DNA of 40,757 nt from Candidatus Rokubacteria bacterium GWA2_70_23 (GTDB taxonomy: Bacteria > Methylomirabilota > Methylomirabilia > Rokubacteriales > CSP1-6): assembly GCA_001788395.1 (NCBI GenBank), contig MGBT01000121.1, positions 1-40,757 of the forward strand, in the 5' to 3' direction. The notes beneath the pieces were generated by a model. It ran no database searches and had not been told where the DNA came from. It saw only the letters and a program-made list of their open reading frames with translations. Both the position numbers and the translations under genes were made by a program. Each line of letters starts with the position of its first letter. The stretch's first letter is position 1. This document shows positions 1 to 8,772 of this stretch, piece after piece.

Positions 1-1
1 C

Positions 2-2380
2 CTCGCCGTCTTCATCTACACCTCCGCCCTCCGCGCCGCCACCAGCATGGACGAGCAGGTCCGGAGCCTCATCGGGACTCTCGAGGACTCGACAGAGGAG
101 TACCGCTCGGTGGTGGACAGCATCCAGCAGGTCATCTACCGCACCGACGCGCGGGGGCGCTGGACCTTCCTCAGCGCCGCCTGGGTGGAAGTCACGGGCT
201 TCGCGGTGGAGGAGAGTCTCGGCCGGACCTTTCTCGACTTCGTCCACCCGGAGGACCGGCTGCGTCACGCCGAGCTCTTCCAGCCGCTGATGGGCGGCGC
301 GGCCGGTCACCTCGGGCGGGAGGTGCGCTACCGCACCAGGGCCGGCGGGACGCGGTGGATGGAGGTCTATGCCCGGGTGACGACGGACGAGCGGGAACGG
401 ATCACCGGGACCTTCGGGACCCTCACCGACGTCACGGAGCGGAAGCAGGCCGAGGAGGAGCTGGTGAGCACGCGGGAGCGGCTCCAGCACCTGCTCGCCT
501 CGAGCCCGGCGGTCATCCACAGCCGTCAGGTCGGCGACGGTTTTCGCGTCACCTTCGTCAGCGAGAACGTCTCGCGGCTGTTCGGGTGGGAGGCAGACGA
601 GCTGCTGGAGGATCCCCGGGGCTGGGAGCGGCTCGTCCACCCAGACGATGCGCCGGGCATGGCCGCCCGGCGCGCCCTCATCATCGAGGAGGGCCAGCAG
701 ATCCACGAGTACCGGCTCCTGTGCCGCGACGGGACCTGGCGGTGGGTCCAGGACGAGTGGCGGGTGGTCCGGACCCCCGCGGGCCAGGCGCTGGAGGTCG
801 TCGGCACCGTGGTGGACATGACGGACCGCCGGCAGGAGGAGGAGGCGCGGGCGCGGCTCTCCTCGGCGGTGGAGCAGGCCAGCGACTCCATCGTGATCAC
901 GAGCCCCGAGGGGGCCATCGTCTACGTGAACCCGGCCTTCGAGCGCACCACGGGCCACGCCCGGGACGAGGTGGTCGGCCAGGACTTGCGCGGGCTCAAG
1001 CAAGCTGAGGACGGCTCGGGCTTTGCCGAGGCGCTCGGAAGCGGTGCCGCGGGCGCAGAGCCGTGGTCCGGCCGGCTCACCGGCAAGCGCCGGGACGGAA
1101 GCCTCACCGAGGAGGAGGCCGCGCTGTCCCCCGTCTGGGACGCCCACGGGCGCCTCGTCAACCACGTCGCGCTCCTGCGGGACGTCACGCGCGAGCGGCG
1201 GATGGAGGAGCAGCTCCGCCAGTCGCAGAAGATGGAGGCGGTGGGACAGCTGGCGGGCGGCGTGGCCCATGACTTCAACAATCTCCTGACGGTGATCACG
1301 GGGCGCTGCCACTTCCTCCAGCAGCGCCTCGGCGGCGAGGGTCCGGGCGCGCGCGACGTCACGTTGATCGTCGAGGCCGCGCAGCGGGCGGCAGCGCTCA
1401 CGCGCCAGCTCCTGGCCTTCAGCCGCCGGCAGGTCCTCGAGATGCGCGTGCTGGACGTCAACAGCGTGGTGGCGCAGGTGGAGAAGATGCTCCGCCGCCT
1501 GATCGGCGAGGACATCGATCTGGTCACGGTGCCGGCCCAGGACCTCGGGTGCGTGAAGGCAGACCCGGGCCAGCTCGAGCAGGTGCTCCTGAACCTGATC
1601 GTCAACGCGCGCGACGCCATGCCGCGCGGCGGCCGGGTCACCATCGAGACGGGCAGCGTGGTCGGAGGAACGGAGGACGGCCCGGCGGGCATCCCCCCCG
1701 GGCCCCACACCATGCTGGCCGTGAGCGACAACGGGAGCGGGATGGACGCCGAGACGCTGTCGCACATCTTCGAGCCCTTCTTCACCACCAAGGGACGGGA
1801 TCGGGGAACGGGGCTCGGGCTGGCCACCGTCTACGGCATCGTCGCGCAGAGCGGCGGTCACATCGCGGTGGAGAGCGAGCCCGGGCAGGGCACCGTCTTC
1901 CGTGTCTACCTCCCGCGGGTGGACGAGCCGGCCGACCGGCTGGCCCCGCCCTCCACCGGCGCCGAGGCGAGGGGAGGCCAGGAGACGATCCTCCTGACCG
2001 AGGACGCCGTGGACCTCCGCGCCCTGGCCCGCGAGGTGCTGACACGGCGCGGGTACCAGGTCCTCGACGCGGCCGATGGCGCCGACGCCCTCGCCCTCGC
2101 CGAGCGCCACCCGGGCCCGATCCATCTCCTGCTCACGGACGTGGTGATGCCGCGGGTGAGCGGCCGGGAGCTGGCCGAGAAGCTGGCCGCGAGGCACCCG
2201 GCCATGAAGGTGCTTTACATGTCCGGCTACACCGACGATGCCGTCCTCCGTCACGGCGTGCTCCGCTCGGAGGTCGCGTTCCTCCAGAAACCGTTCGGTC
2301 CCGGGGCCCTCGCGCGGAAAGTCCGCGAGATCCTCGACACCGAGGTCCCCGCTCAAGCGTCGGGCTCCGGCGGCCGATGA
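2..2380 (+). CDS. PAS-PAS-PAS hybrid histidine kinase with C-terminal receiver (5' end outside window)
   Basis: Membrane-linked or cytoplasmic sensor kinase that autophosphorylates on His and passes the phosphate to its own receiver. The frame is open to the window edge. Before the first ATG (47) it reads LAVFIYTSAL, which looks like the end of a membrane helix, so the true start is probably upstream. Numbering from that ATG: three PAS/PAC units at about 19-130, 140-262 and 268-385; a HisKA H-box GGVAHDFNNLL with His408; an HATPase domain with N-box NLIVNARDAMP and G-boxes DNGSGM and GTGLGL; a receiver from about 650 to 765 with phospho-Asp698 in LLTDVVMP and Lys in QKPF. A CheY-like gene follows 35 nt downstream, so phosphate may flow to either receiver. 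It is not CheA: there is no Hpt or CheW-like domain. Domain content is clear; the signal sensed is unknown. Confidence 0.93.
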   Translation, partial: LAVFIYTSALRAATSMDEQVRSLIGTLEDSTEEYRSVVDSIQQVIYRTDARGRWTFLSAAWVEVTGFAVEESLGRTFLDFVHPEDRLRHAELFQPLMGGAAGHLGREVRYRTRAGGTRWMEVYARVTTDERERITGTFGTLTDVTERKQAEEELVSTRERLQHLLASSPAVIHSRQVGDGFRVTFVSENVSRLFGWEADELLEDPRGWERLVHPDDAPGMAARRALIIEEGQQIHEYRLLCRDGTWRWVQDEWRVVRTPAGQALEVVGTVVDMTDRRQEEEARARLSSAVEQASDSIVITSPEGAIVYVNPAFERTTGHARDEVVGQDLRGLKQAEDGSGFAEALGSGAAGAEPWSGRLTGKRRDGSLTEEEAALSPVWDAHGRLVNHVALLRDVTRERRMEEQLRQSQKMEAVGQLAGGVAHDFNNLLTVITGRCHFLQQRLGGEGPGARDVTLIVEAAQRAAALTRQLLAFSRRQVLEMRVLDVNSVVAQVEKMLRRLIGEDIDLVTVPAQDLGCVKADPGQLEQVLLNLIVNARDAMPRGGRVTIETGSVVGGTEDGPAGIPPGPHTMLAVSDNGSGMDAETLSHIFEPFFTTKGRDRGTGLGLATVYGIVAQSGGHIAVESEPGQGTVFRVYLPRVDEPADRLAPPSTGAEARGGQETILLTEDAVDLRALAREVLTRRGYQVLDAADGADALALAERHPGPIHLLLTDVVMPRVSGRELAEKLAARHPAMKVLYMSGYTDDAVLRHGVLRSEVAFLQKPFGPGALARKVREILDTEVPAQASGSGGR

Positions 2381-2415
2381 ACGGATGATGGCCCACCTCG
2401 CATGAGGAGACGACG

Positions 2416-2793
2416 ATGCCTTCGACGATCCTGATCGTGGACGACTCGCGGACGGTGCGCACCATGGTCCGCCAGGCCCTGGAGGCCGATCATCACCAGG
2501 TGATCGAGGCCACGGACGGCGTGGCCGCCCTGGCTGCGCTCGACATGGGGCCGGCCGATCTCGTGATCACGGACGTGAACATGCCGGAGATGGACGGGCT
2601 CAAGCTCGTCCGGGCGCTCCGCGACCGTCCCGGCTACCGCTTCACCCCGATCCTGGTGCTGACCACCGAGAGCGGGGACGAGATCAAGCAGCGGGGCCGC
2701 GAGGCCGGGGCCACGGGCTGGCTCGTCAAGCCCTTCAACCCCGACCAGCTCCGCAAGACCGTGGAGCACGTCTCCCGGAGGCGCCAGCCGTGA
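2416..2793 (+). CDS. CheY-like single-domain response regulator
   Basis: Stand-alone receiver domain of 125 residues, the usual CheY length, with no output domain. The acidic pocket is Asp9/Asp10 (ILIVDDS) and the phosphoacceptor is Asp53 (ITDVNMP); the conserved Thr lies in VLTTES and the Lys in LVKPF. A GAGGAG ribosome-binding site precedes the ATG. Its last four bases overlap the cheD start (ATGA arrangement), so the two are translationally coupled. The neighbouring cheD and cheB suggest it acts in a chemosensory pathway, on a flagellar switch or another target, but no flagellar gene is visible here. The likely phosphodonor in the window is the upstream hybrid kinase. Confidence 0.93.
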   Translation: MPSTILIVDDSRTVRTMVRQALEADHHQVIEATDGVAALAALDMGPADLVITDVNMPEMDGLKLVRALRDRPGYRFTPILVLTTESGDEIKQRGREAGATGWLVKPFNPDQLRKTVEHVSRRRQP

Positions 2794-3392
2794 GCCCGCT
2801 CGCGGGCGGCCGCCTGCAGCCCGCGGCAGCGCCGGTGGCGCCGGAGAAGGAGGTCACCATCTACATCGGTGGCGTCCACGTCTCGCCGGGGCCGGCCGTG
2901 ATCAAGACGCTCCTCGGGTCCTGCATCTCCGTGTGCCTCTTCGATCCCATCCGGCGGGTGGGCGGCATGAACCACTTCATGCTGCCGCGCGGGGCCGGCA
3001 GCAGCGGCGCGGATGCCGACGCGACGCGCTTCGGGGTCCACGCCATGGACTGCCTGATCGGCGACATGATGAAGCTCGGCGCCGATCGGCGGCGGCTCGT
3101 CGCCAAGTTCTTCGGCGGGGCCCACGTGCTGAACATGAAGGAGTCGGCGGCGGCCGTGCCGCAGCAGAACATCGCCTTCATCCGGGAGTTCCTCAAGGGC
3201 GAGGGGTTCCCCATTCTCGCCGAGGATGTCGGCGGCTACCACCCGCGTCACGTGCGCTTCTACTCCCACACGGCGCGCGCCATGGTGAAGCGGGTGGATG
3301 GACCCCACGCGCGCGCGCGGCTCCTCAGTCAGGAAGACCACCGGAGCGCCCAGGTGCCGTCCTTCGGGGACGTCACCCTCTTCGACCAGTAG
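2790..3392 (+). CDS. cheD: Chemoreceptor glutamine deamidase CheD
   Basis: CheD deamidates specific Gln residues of chemoreceptors to Glu and in some bacteria also binds CheC. The 200-residue protein has the family signature: LLGSCISVCLFD with the nucleophilic Cys45, and MNHFMLP with His62. The 17-residue Cys-His spacing agrees with the characterised Thermotoga enzyme as I recall it. Central and C-terminal blocks KFFGGAHVL and the CGGYHPR-like VGGYHPRHVRFY are also present. The first 20 residues are a low-complexity Ala/Pro extension. It overlaps the cheY-like stop by four bases, and cheB starts 12 nt after it. The presence of CheD implies methyl-accepting receptors elsewhere in the genome, perhaps just upstream of the window. 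Confidence 0.93.
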   Translation: MSPLAGGRLQPAAAPVAPEKEVTIYIGGVHVSPGPAVIKTLLGSCISVCLFDPIRRVGGMNHFMLPRGAGSSGADADATRFGVHAMDCLIGDMMKLGADRRRLVAKFFGGAHVLNMKESAAAVPQQNIAFIREFLKGEGFPILAEDVGGYHPRHVRFYSHTARAMVKRVDGPHARARLLSQEDHRSAQVPSFGDVTLFDQ

Positions 3393-3404
3393 CGGCCGCC
3401 GACC

Positions 3405-4529
3405 ATGCCCTCGAAGATCCGCGTCCTCATCGTCGACGACTCCGCGCTCATGCGCCAGGTCCTCGGCACGCTCCTGGCCCGCGACCCCGGCATCGAGGTG
3501 GTGGGCTCGGCGCCGGACCCCTACGTCGCGCGGGAGAAGATCCGCCAGCTCAACCCGGACGTGCTGACGCTCGATGTCGAGATGCCGCGGATGGACGGGC
3601 TCGCGTTCCTCGAGAAGCTGATGCTGGCGCGGCCCATGCCCGTGGTGATGGTCTCGTCCCTCACCGACGCGGGGTGCGCCACGACGTTGCGGGCGCTGGA
3701 GCTCGGCGCCGTCGACTTCGTCACGAAGCCCAGGCTGGACCTCCGCGAGCGGCTGCCCGAGGTGGCGCAGGAGGTGATCGACAAGGTCAAGGCCGCGGGC
3801 ATGGCGCGCCTCAGGCGGCCGACCCCCGCGGCGCCTACGGCCGCGGGGCCCCGCCGGGCTCCGGCGGCCCTCGCCCAGAGCACGGATCAGGTGATCGCCG
3901 TCGGGGCCTCGACGGGCGGGACCGAGGCGCTCAAGGACTTCCTGGCCGCGCTGCCGGCGGACTGCCCGGGCGTGGCGGTGGTCCAGCACATGCCCGAGCG
4001 CTTCACCCGCGCGTTCGCCGACCGCCTGGACGGCCTGTGCACCATCCGCGTCAAGGAGGCCGAGGAGGGGGACCGGGTCCTCACCGGGCACGCGCTGATC
4101 GCGCCGGGCGGGTATCACATGCGCATCATGCGGGAGGGCGGCACCTATCTCGTGCGGCTCAACAGCGAGCCGCCGGTCAACCGCCACCGCCCGTCGGTGG
4201 ACGTGCTCTTCGAGTCGTGCGCGCGACACGTGGGGGCCAATGCGGTCGGCGTCATCATGACGGGAATGGGCGACGATGGGGCGCGGGGGCTCCTGGCGAT
4301 GAGAGGCTCCGGCGCCCGGACGCTGGCGCAGGACGAGGCCACGTGCGTCGTGTTCGGGATGCCCAGGGTGGCCATCGAGATGGGTGCGACGGAGCAGGTC
4401 CTGCCGCTCTCCCGGCTGGCCGAGGAAGCGACCGCGCTGGTCCGCACCCGGCACCGCGGCGTGCAGGCGAAGGGCCCGGGACCCGAGGCAGGGCGTCCCG
4501 AGCCAAGGGGGATGGATCATGGCGGTTGA
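3405..4529 (+). CDS. cheB: Chemotaxis response regulator / protein-glutamate methylesterase CheB
   Basis: CheB removes methyl groups from receptor glutamates, giving adaptation. The protein has a receiver domain (about 1-125, Asp10/11, phospho-Asp57 in [11 protein letters not shown], Lys109 in TKPR), an Ala/Pro-rich linker (about 135-160), and the methylesterase domain. The catalytic triad is visible: Ser169 in [11 protein letters not shown], His195 in QHMPERF and Asp291 in GMGDDG. The Ser-His (26) and Ser-Asp (122) spacings match E. coli CheB. At 374 residues it is slightly longer than usual, because of the C-terminal tail after [10 protein letters not shown]. The TGA stop overlaps the start of the STAS gene by 11 nt. 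No cheR, cheA or cheW lies in the window. Confidence 0.95.
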   Translation: MPSKIRVLIVDDSALMRQVLGTLLARDPGIEVVGSAPDPYVAREKIRQLNPDVLTLDVEMPRMDGLAFLEKLMLARPMPVVMVSSLTDAGCATTLRALELGAVDFVTKPRLDLRERLPEVAQEVIDKVKAAGMARLRRPTPAAPTAAGPRRAPAALAQSTDQVIAVGASTGGTEALKDFLAALPADCPGVAVVQHMPERFTRAFADRLDGLCTIRVKEAEEGDRVLTGHALIAPGGYHMRIMREGGTYLVRLNSEPPVNRHRPSVDVLFESCARHVGANAVGVIMTGMGDDGARGLLAMRGSGARTLAQDEATCVVFGMPRVAIEMGATEQVLPLSRLAEEATALVRTRHRGVQAKGPGPEAGRPEPRGMDHGG

Positions 4530-4815
4530 GCTGGCGAAGAGCGGCGATGAGTGGAGTCTGACGCTGTCGGGCGTCGTGGACATCTTCGACGCAGTGGCGC
4601 TGCACGCGGCGGCGCAGGAGGCGTGTGGCTCGTCCGCGCCGGGCGCCATCGTGGTCCGGCTGGGGAGTCTCGAGGCCGTGGATACCGCGTCCACTCAGGT
4701 GCTCCTGGCCCTCAGGCGGGACCTCGGCGGCGGGCAGCGGATCCGCTTCGAGGCGATTCCCGATCGGGTCGCGCGCTACTGGAGCGTGGGGGGGCTCGCC
4801 GACCTCCTGTGCTGA
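4519..4815 (+). CDS. STAS-domain protein (anti-sigma factor antagonist-like)
   Basis: Small 98-residue cytoplasmic protein that is a single STAS domain. Family members act as phospho-switches in partner-switching cascades or as adaptors. The ATG at 4519 is chosen because GGGGG lies just upstream and because the domain begins directly ([14 protein letters not shown]). It overlaps the end of cheB by 11 nt, the usual arrangement in a coupled operon. The motif around the normal phospho-site reads [11 protein letters not shown], with Thr where antagonists usually have Ser after Asp. Similar small STAS proteins occur in some chemosensory operons. No cognate anti-sigma kinase is seen, so its partner is unknown; the hybrid kinase upstream is one possibility. 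Confidence 0.85.
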   Translation: MAVELAKSGDEWSLTLSGVVDIFDAVALHAAAQEACGSSAPGAIVVRLGSLEAVDTASTQVLLALRRDLGGGQRIRFEAIPDRVARYWSVGGLADLLC

Positions 4816-4884
4816 GGCGGGTTGACAGGCGCCCTCGTTCCAGAGGATCATCGGCGGCATTCTCACTCCGGGGAGGATCGCCGC

Positions 4885-6555
4885 ATGGCCCAGCTCCAGA
4901 TCCAGAACCCTGTTGCCAGGACCCTCGAGCACTCGGTGAAGCCGGCCGCGCGCCTCCGGGATCTCCGGGGCGCCACCGTGGGTCTCTACTGGAACATGAA
5001 GGCCGGGGGCGATGCCGCCCTCGATCGGACGGAAGCGCTGCTCTCCGCCCGCTTCCCCGGCATCACGTTCCGCCGCTACACGGGTTCCGTCGGCTGGCTG
5101 ATGCGCCACTGCACGGCGGAGGACGCCGACCGCATCGCCTCGGAGGTGCATGCCGTCGTCGGCACCACCAACGACTGAGGGTCCTGCACGTCGTGGGGTG
5201 TCCACGACATGGTCGAGCTGGAGCGGCGGGGGATTCCCACCGTCGTCTTCACCGCGCAGCACTTTGTGCCCGACGCCCGGCGGAGCGCGCAGAGCTTCGG
5301 GCTCTCCGGGTTGCCTCTGGCCGTGGTGCCGCTGCCCTTCACCAACCAGCGCCCCGAGGACGTGCACCGGATGGCCGAGGCGGCCATGGACCAGGTGGTG
5401 ACAGGCCTGACGGCGCCTGTGGAGCCCTGGACCGAGGACCTTCGGCCGGTCGCCGACGAGCGGCTTGTCTACGAGGGCGGCGACCTCCTCGACGCCTGGG
5501 AGGGGATGAACCGCGATTTCCTCACCCGCGGCTGGAGCGACGGGTTCCCGCTGGTGGCGGCCACGTCGCGCGCCGTGGAGGCCATGCTCCGCGGGACCAC
5601 GCGCGATCCCGGGGAGGTGATCGCCACCCTCGAGCCCGGCTTCGGCATCGCCACCGTCGAGAAGCTCGCCATCAACGCCGTGATGGCGGGGTGCGCTCCT
5701 GCGCACCTGCCGCTCCTCATCGCGGCCGTCAAGTGCCTCGCGGAGCCGAAGATGTATATCCGGAACAAGGCCATGTCCACGGGCCCGCATGCCCCGCTGG
5801 TGCTGGTGAACGGTCCCAGGGCCCACCTGGCGGGCCTCAGCTCCGGGATGTGCGCCCTCGGCCCGGGCGCGCCGTCGGCCGGGAACACCGTGCTCGGCAG
5901 GGCCGTGCGGCTCGCGATGATGAACGTGGGCCACACCTACGTGGGAGTCTCGGACATGGACACCATCGGCTCGCCGCTCAAGTACAGCCTCTGCTGCGCG
6001 GAGAACCAGGCCGAGAGCCCGTGGGACCCGTATCATGTGGCCCACGGCTTCGCCCGTGAGCAGAGCACCGTCACCGTGCACTTCGTCTACGGCATCTGCG
6101 AGCTCCACGACTTCAGGAGCACGACGCCCGAGTCCCTGGTCGAGGTCTTCGCCACGGCGGCCACCAACGTCGCCCAGGTGGGCACCGCGCTCTGGCTCAT
6201 CGGCCGGCGGGCCGATCCCCGGTACAAGACGGAGGAGAAGGAGCACAACATGCTGTTCATCTGCCCGGAACACGCCCAGATCTTCGCGCGGGCGGGCTGG
6301 GGGCGGCGCGAGATCCAGGAGGGGCTCTACCGCGTGGCGCGGATGCCGTTCAGGACGCTGATGCTCAACAAGGAGCCCAAGGCGATGCAGGCCGCCCACC
6401 CGGAGCTCGCGTGGCTCGCAGACCACCCCGAGCTGCCGCTGCCCGTGGTGGAGACCCCGGAGTGCTTCGAGATCGCCGTGGTCGGCGGCGCCGCCGGGCG
6501 CGGCGCGTACTTCTACGGCGCGGGCGAGCCAGTGACCCTGCCGGTCGAGGACTAG
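4885..6555 (+). CDS. UGSC-family selenoprotein, in-frame TGA at 5176-5178 read as selenocysteine
   Basis: A 556-residue protein if TGA is read through; reading it as stop would give a 97-residue ORF and a separate 448-residue ORF in the same frame, 30 nt apart. The recoded residue is U98 in U-G-S-C, the motif naming the UGSC (seleno)protein family. U98 and Cys101 form a UxxC pair like thioredoxin CxxC, so a thiol/selenol redox role is likely, but the substrate is unknown. Residues about 30-175 form the UGSC domain (GATVGLYWNMK, U98GSC, GIPTVVF, GLPLAVVPLPF). Residues about 185-556 are a longer second domain rich in Cys and Gly (VMAGCAPAHLP, LCCAENQ, WDPYHVAHG) that I cannot assign. The start at 4885 has a GGGGAGG Shine-Dalgarno nine bases upstream. 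A SECIS hairpin follows the UGA. No selA-D in the window. Confidence 0.87.
5176..5208 (+). promoter_or_regulatory. UGA codon plus bacterial SECIS hairpin of the UGSC gene
   Basis: After TGA (5176-5178), a perfect 7-bp stem GTCGTGG (5190-5196) / CCACGAC (5202-5208) closes a 5-nt loop GGTGT (5197-5201). The loop starts 18 nt after the UGA, within the range expected for SelB-dependent bacterial SECIS elements, and it carries the GU expected in the apical loop. Two further pairs (5187-5188 with 5210-5211) can form beyond one mismatch. It lies inside the coding region, as bacterial SECIS elements must. Confidence 0.8.
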
Positions 6556-6584
6556 TCGGGCCGCTGAAAAGGACCCATCTGCTT

Positions 6585-7144
6585 GTGCGTCCAGTGAAGG
6601 CTGGCGTGTTCAGCGGGAGGCAGACCCGCCGGGGGAAAAGCCAACCCCCCGTAACTCGGGTGGCAGGGTGGAGAGAGATCAAGACCCTGAAGCCCACCGA
6701 CAAAGCCATCAAAAGGACTGGCGGTTTTGGGGCCTGTACGTTCACGTGACAAAGCTGGAGACGCTGCGCACGGCGTACGAGGTTGCCAAGAAGCACAACG
6801 GGGCTCCGGGTCTCGACGGGGTGACGTTTGCGGCGATCGAGGCGGCCGGGGTGGAGCTGTTTCTGGCGGAGCTGCGGGACGCGCTGGTCGCTCGCACCTA
6901 CCGGCCGCTCAGGAACCGGCACGTGGAGATCCCGAAAGATGGCGGCAAGGGCCGCGTCCTGGCGATTCCGGCGATTCGGGACCGGGTGGTCCAAGGCGCG
7001 CTCAAACTCATTCTGGAGCCGATCTTCGAAGCGGACTTCTGCGACGGGTCGTATGGGTATCGACCGAAGCGGTCGGCGCACGAGGCGGTGAACCGGGTGG
7101 CCCAGGCGATCGTGCAGAACAAGACGCGGGTGATCGACGTGTAG
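6585..7144 (+). mobile_element. Truncated group II intron (5' part only)
   Basis: The 5' boundary is placed at GTGCGTCCAG (6585), matching the GTGCG start of bacterial group II introns. It is followed by an RNA-like GC-rich segment with short complementary runs (GGGGG...CCCCC near 6630-6650) and then by the start of the intron-encoded reverse transcriptase. Catalytic domains V and VI and the 3' end are absent, because the element stops in the middle of the reverse transcriptase. It lies 29 nt after the UGSC stop codon, so it did not interrupt a gene. It cannot splice or move by itself. The exact right edge is uncertain; I place it at the last recognisable codon. Confidence 0.7.
6668..7144 (+). 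pseudogene. Group II intron reverse transcriptase/maturase, N-terminal fragment
   Basis: The recognisable part begins around RFWGLYVHVTKLETL and continues through NNGAPGLDGVTF-like KHNGAPGLDGVTF, YRPLRNRHVEIPKDGGKGRVLAIPAIRDRVVQ and FCDGSYGYRPKRSAHEAV, the RT0-RT2 blocks of LtrA-type proteins. It ends at NKTRVIDV followed by TAG, exactly where intact relatives continue into D-L-R-x-Y-F-D of RT3. The catalytic YADD, thumb, maturase X and endonuclease domains are all missing, leaving about 158 codons of some 420-600. This is a deletion remnant; the downstream sequence shows no further RT similarity. The start codon is uncertain. Confidence 0.8.
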
Positions 7145-7178
7145 GGGTCGTCCCGCGTCGAAGGGTCGTCCGGAAAGC

Positions 7179-7207
7179 TTCGTCGCCCCGGGTCCGGTTG
7201 ATACAAT
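7179..7207 (+). promoter_or_regulatory. Possible sigma70-type promoter for the amidase operon
   Basis: TACAAT (7202-7207) is a good -10 match. The hexamer 17 nt upstream, TTCGTC (7179-7184), is a weak -35. This would place transcription start near 7214, about 20 nt before the amidase ATG. It lies directly after the intron remnant, so a promoter here is needed. Confidence 0.35.
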
Positions 7208-7233
7208 GGCCGGTACCGCAGAGACCAGGGCCG

Positions 7234-8772
7234 ATGCGACACCGGGGGATGAGATGGATGCTGTGCGCGGCGCTCCTGGCGATGTGTGCCGGAGCGACGG
7301 AGGCGGCGCGCCCGGCCACGATCGAGCTCAGGTCCCGCAGCGGCACCCTCGGCTCGCTCGCCCAGGTCGCCCTCGAGGAGGGCGGCATGTACGTCTCGGC
7401 CGAGCGGCTCGCCGCGCTCCTCAAGGGGTCCTGGAGGGTCAAGGGCTCCCGCGGCACGCTCACCGTCGGCCCGCGCTCGGCCAGCTTCGATCAGAACCAG
7501 TCGCGCATCACGCTCCTGGGCGCCCCCGTGACACTGCAGGCGCCGCCGCGCGTCATCGCCTCGGGCTGGCTGCTGCCCGACGACTTCCTCGCCAAGGGGC
7601 TCGCCAAGCTCGCGCCGGGCGTGACGGTGCTCCGGGTGGCGGCCGCGGCCGCCGCGCCCAAGCGGGAGCCCAGGCCGCCGCGACCCACCGTCGCCTTCGA
7701 GGACCTCCGGCTCCGCTCGTATCCGTCCTTCACGCGAATCGTCATCGAGGCGGCGGGGGCCGTGCCCTATACCGTCGAGGCGGACAGGAGCGGGATCCGG
7801 TTGCGCCTCGCCAGGCTCGCGCTTCCGGCCCCGCAGGCGCAGGAGATCGACGACGGGCTCGTGAGCGCCCTCAGGCTCGAGCCGGAGAACGGCGATGCCG
7901 TCCTGCGCGTGACCCTCGCCGGGACGGTCGGGCAGGTCAAGGATTTCGTCCTCCAGGATCCGTATCGTGTCGTGCTCGACATACACCGCCCGAAGGAGCC
8001 CGCGGGCCCCGACGGGGGGCGGCCGGCCATCCAGCCGCTCCGGCTCATCGTGCTGGACGCCGGCCACGGCGGCCACGACCCCGGCGCGATCGGCCCCAGC
8101 GGCCTCCAGGAGAAGGAGGTCGTGCTCGACGTGACGAGGCGCGTGGCCCGCATGGCCGAGGACGGGCTCGGCGTCAAGGTGGTGCTGACGCGCAGCACGG
8201 ATGTGTTCGTGCCGCTGCGCGAGCGCACCAACTTCGCCAACAAGCAGCGGGCCGACCTGTTCGTCTCCATCCACGCCAACGCCCACCCGCGCGCCGTGTC
8301 CGAGGGGGTGGAGACCTACTTCCTCTCCTCCGAGGCGAGCGACACCGAGGCGCGCCAGGTCGCGGCCATCGAGAACGGCGCGGTGCAGCTCGAGACGCCC
8401 GCCTCCCGCCAGAAGACCGACCTCCTCAAGAGCATCCTCTGGGATCTGGCCCAGTCCGAGTTCCAGCAGGAGTCGAGCTTCCTCGCCGAGACCGTCCAGG
8501 ACTCCATGACCCAGTCGCTGCGCCTCGTCAATCGCGGCGTCAAGCAGGCCGGCTTCTACGTGCTGGGCGGGGCGGCCATGCCTGCCATCCTCGTGGAGAT
8601 CGGCTTCCTCACCAACCCGAAGGAGGAGCGCAAGCTCGCCACGCCGGAGTACCGTGAGGCGGCGGCCCGCGCGATCTACGCCGGCCTCACCGAGTACAAG
8701 CGCCGTTACGACCAGCGCCTGCGCACCGCCCAGGCGGTCCCCGCGCGCCCCGAAAGGACCCTCCCCCGATGA
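7234..8772 (+). CDS. amiC: N-acetylmuramoyl-L-alanine amidase with AMIN domain (AmiC-type)
   Basis: Periplasmic zinc amidase that cleaves the bond between N-acetylmuramic acid and the peptide stem, mainly in daughter-cell separation. The 512-residue protein starts with a signal peptide ([19 protein letters not shown]), followed by a copper-amine-oxidase-like/dispensable N-terminal region (about 25-135), an AMIN domain (about 150-260, [20 protein letters not shown]) that targets the septum, and an Amidase_3 domain (about 270-500). Zinc and catalytic residues are seen in [10 protein letters not shown] (His), the QEKEV Glu, SIHANA (His) and the EIGFLTN Glu. ATG 7234 is chosen; ATG 7249 would also keep the signal peptide. 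The stop overlaps the rph start by four bases. Confidence 0.92.
   Translation: MRHRGMRWMLCAALLAMCAGATEAARPATIELRSRSGTLGSLAQVALEEGGMYVSAERLAALLKGSWRVKGSRGTLTVGPRSASFDQNQSRITLLGAPVTLQAPPRVIASGWLLPDDFLAKGLAKLAPGVTVLRVAAAAAAPKREPRPPRPTVAFEDLRLRSYPSFTRIVIEAAGAVPYTVEADRSGIRLRLARLALPAPQAQEIDDGLVSALRLEPENGDAVLRVTLAGTVGQVKDFVLQDPYRVVLDIHRPKEPAGPDGGRPAIQPLRLIVLDAGHGGHDPGAIGPSGLQEKEVVLDVTRRVARMAEDGLGVKVVLTRSTDVFVPLRERTNFANKQRADLFVSIHANAHPRAVSEGVETYFLSSEASDTEARQVAAIENGAVQLETPASRQKTDLLKSILWDLAQSEFQQESSFLAETVQDSMTQSLRLVNRGVKQAGFYVLGGAAMPAILVEIGFLTNPKEERKLATPEYREAAARAIYAGLTEYKRRYDQRLRTAQAVPARPERTLPR

Noticed and set aside
7144-7171. Direct repeat GGGTCGTCC flanking the intron end, possible target-site duplication
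   Set aside because: Group II introns do not create such duplications, and both copies lie on the same side of the element.
2634-8286. Several very long minus-strand ORFs opposite cheB, the UGSC gene and amiC
   Set aside because: They are His/Arg/Gly/Pro-rich shadows that arise in high-GC DNA; the plus-strand frames have clear families.
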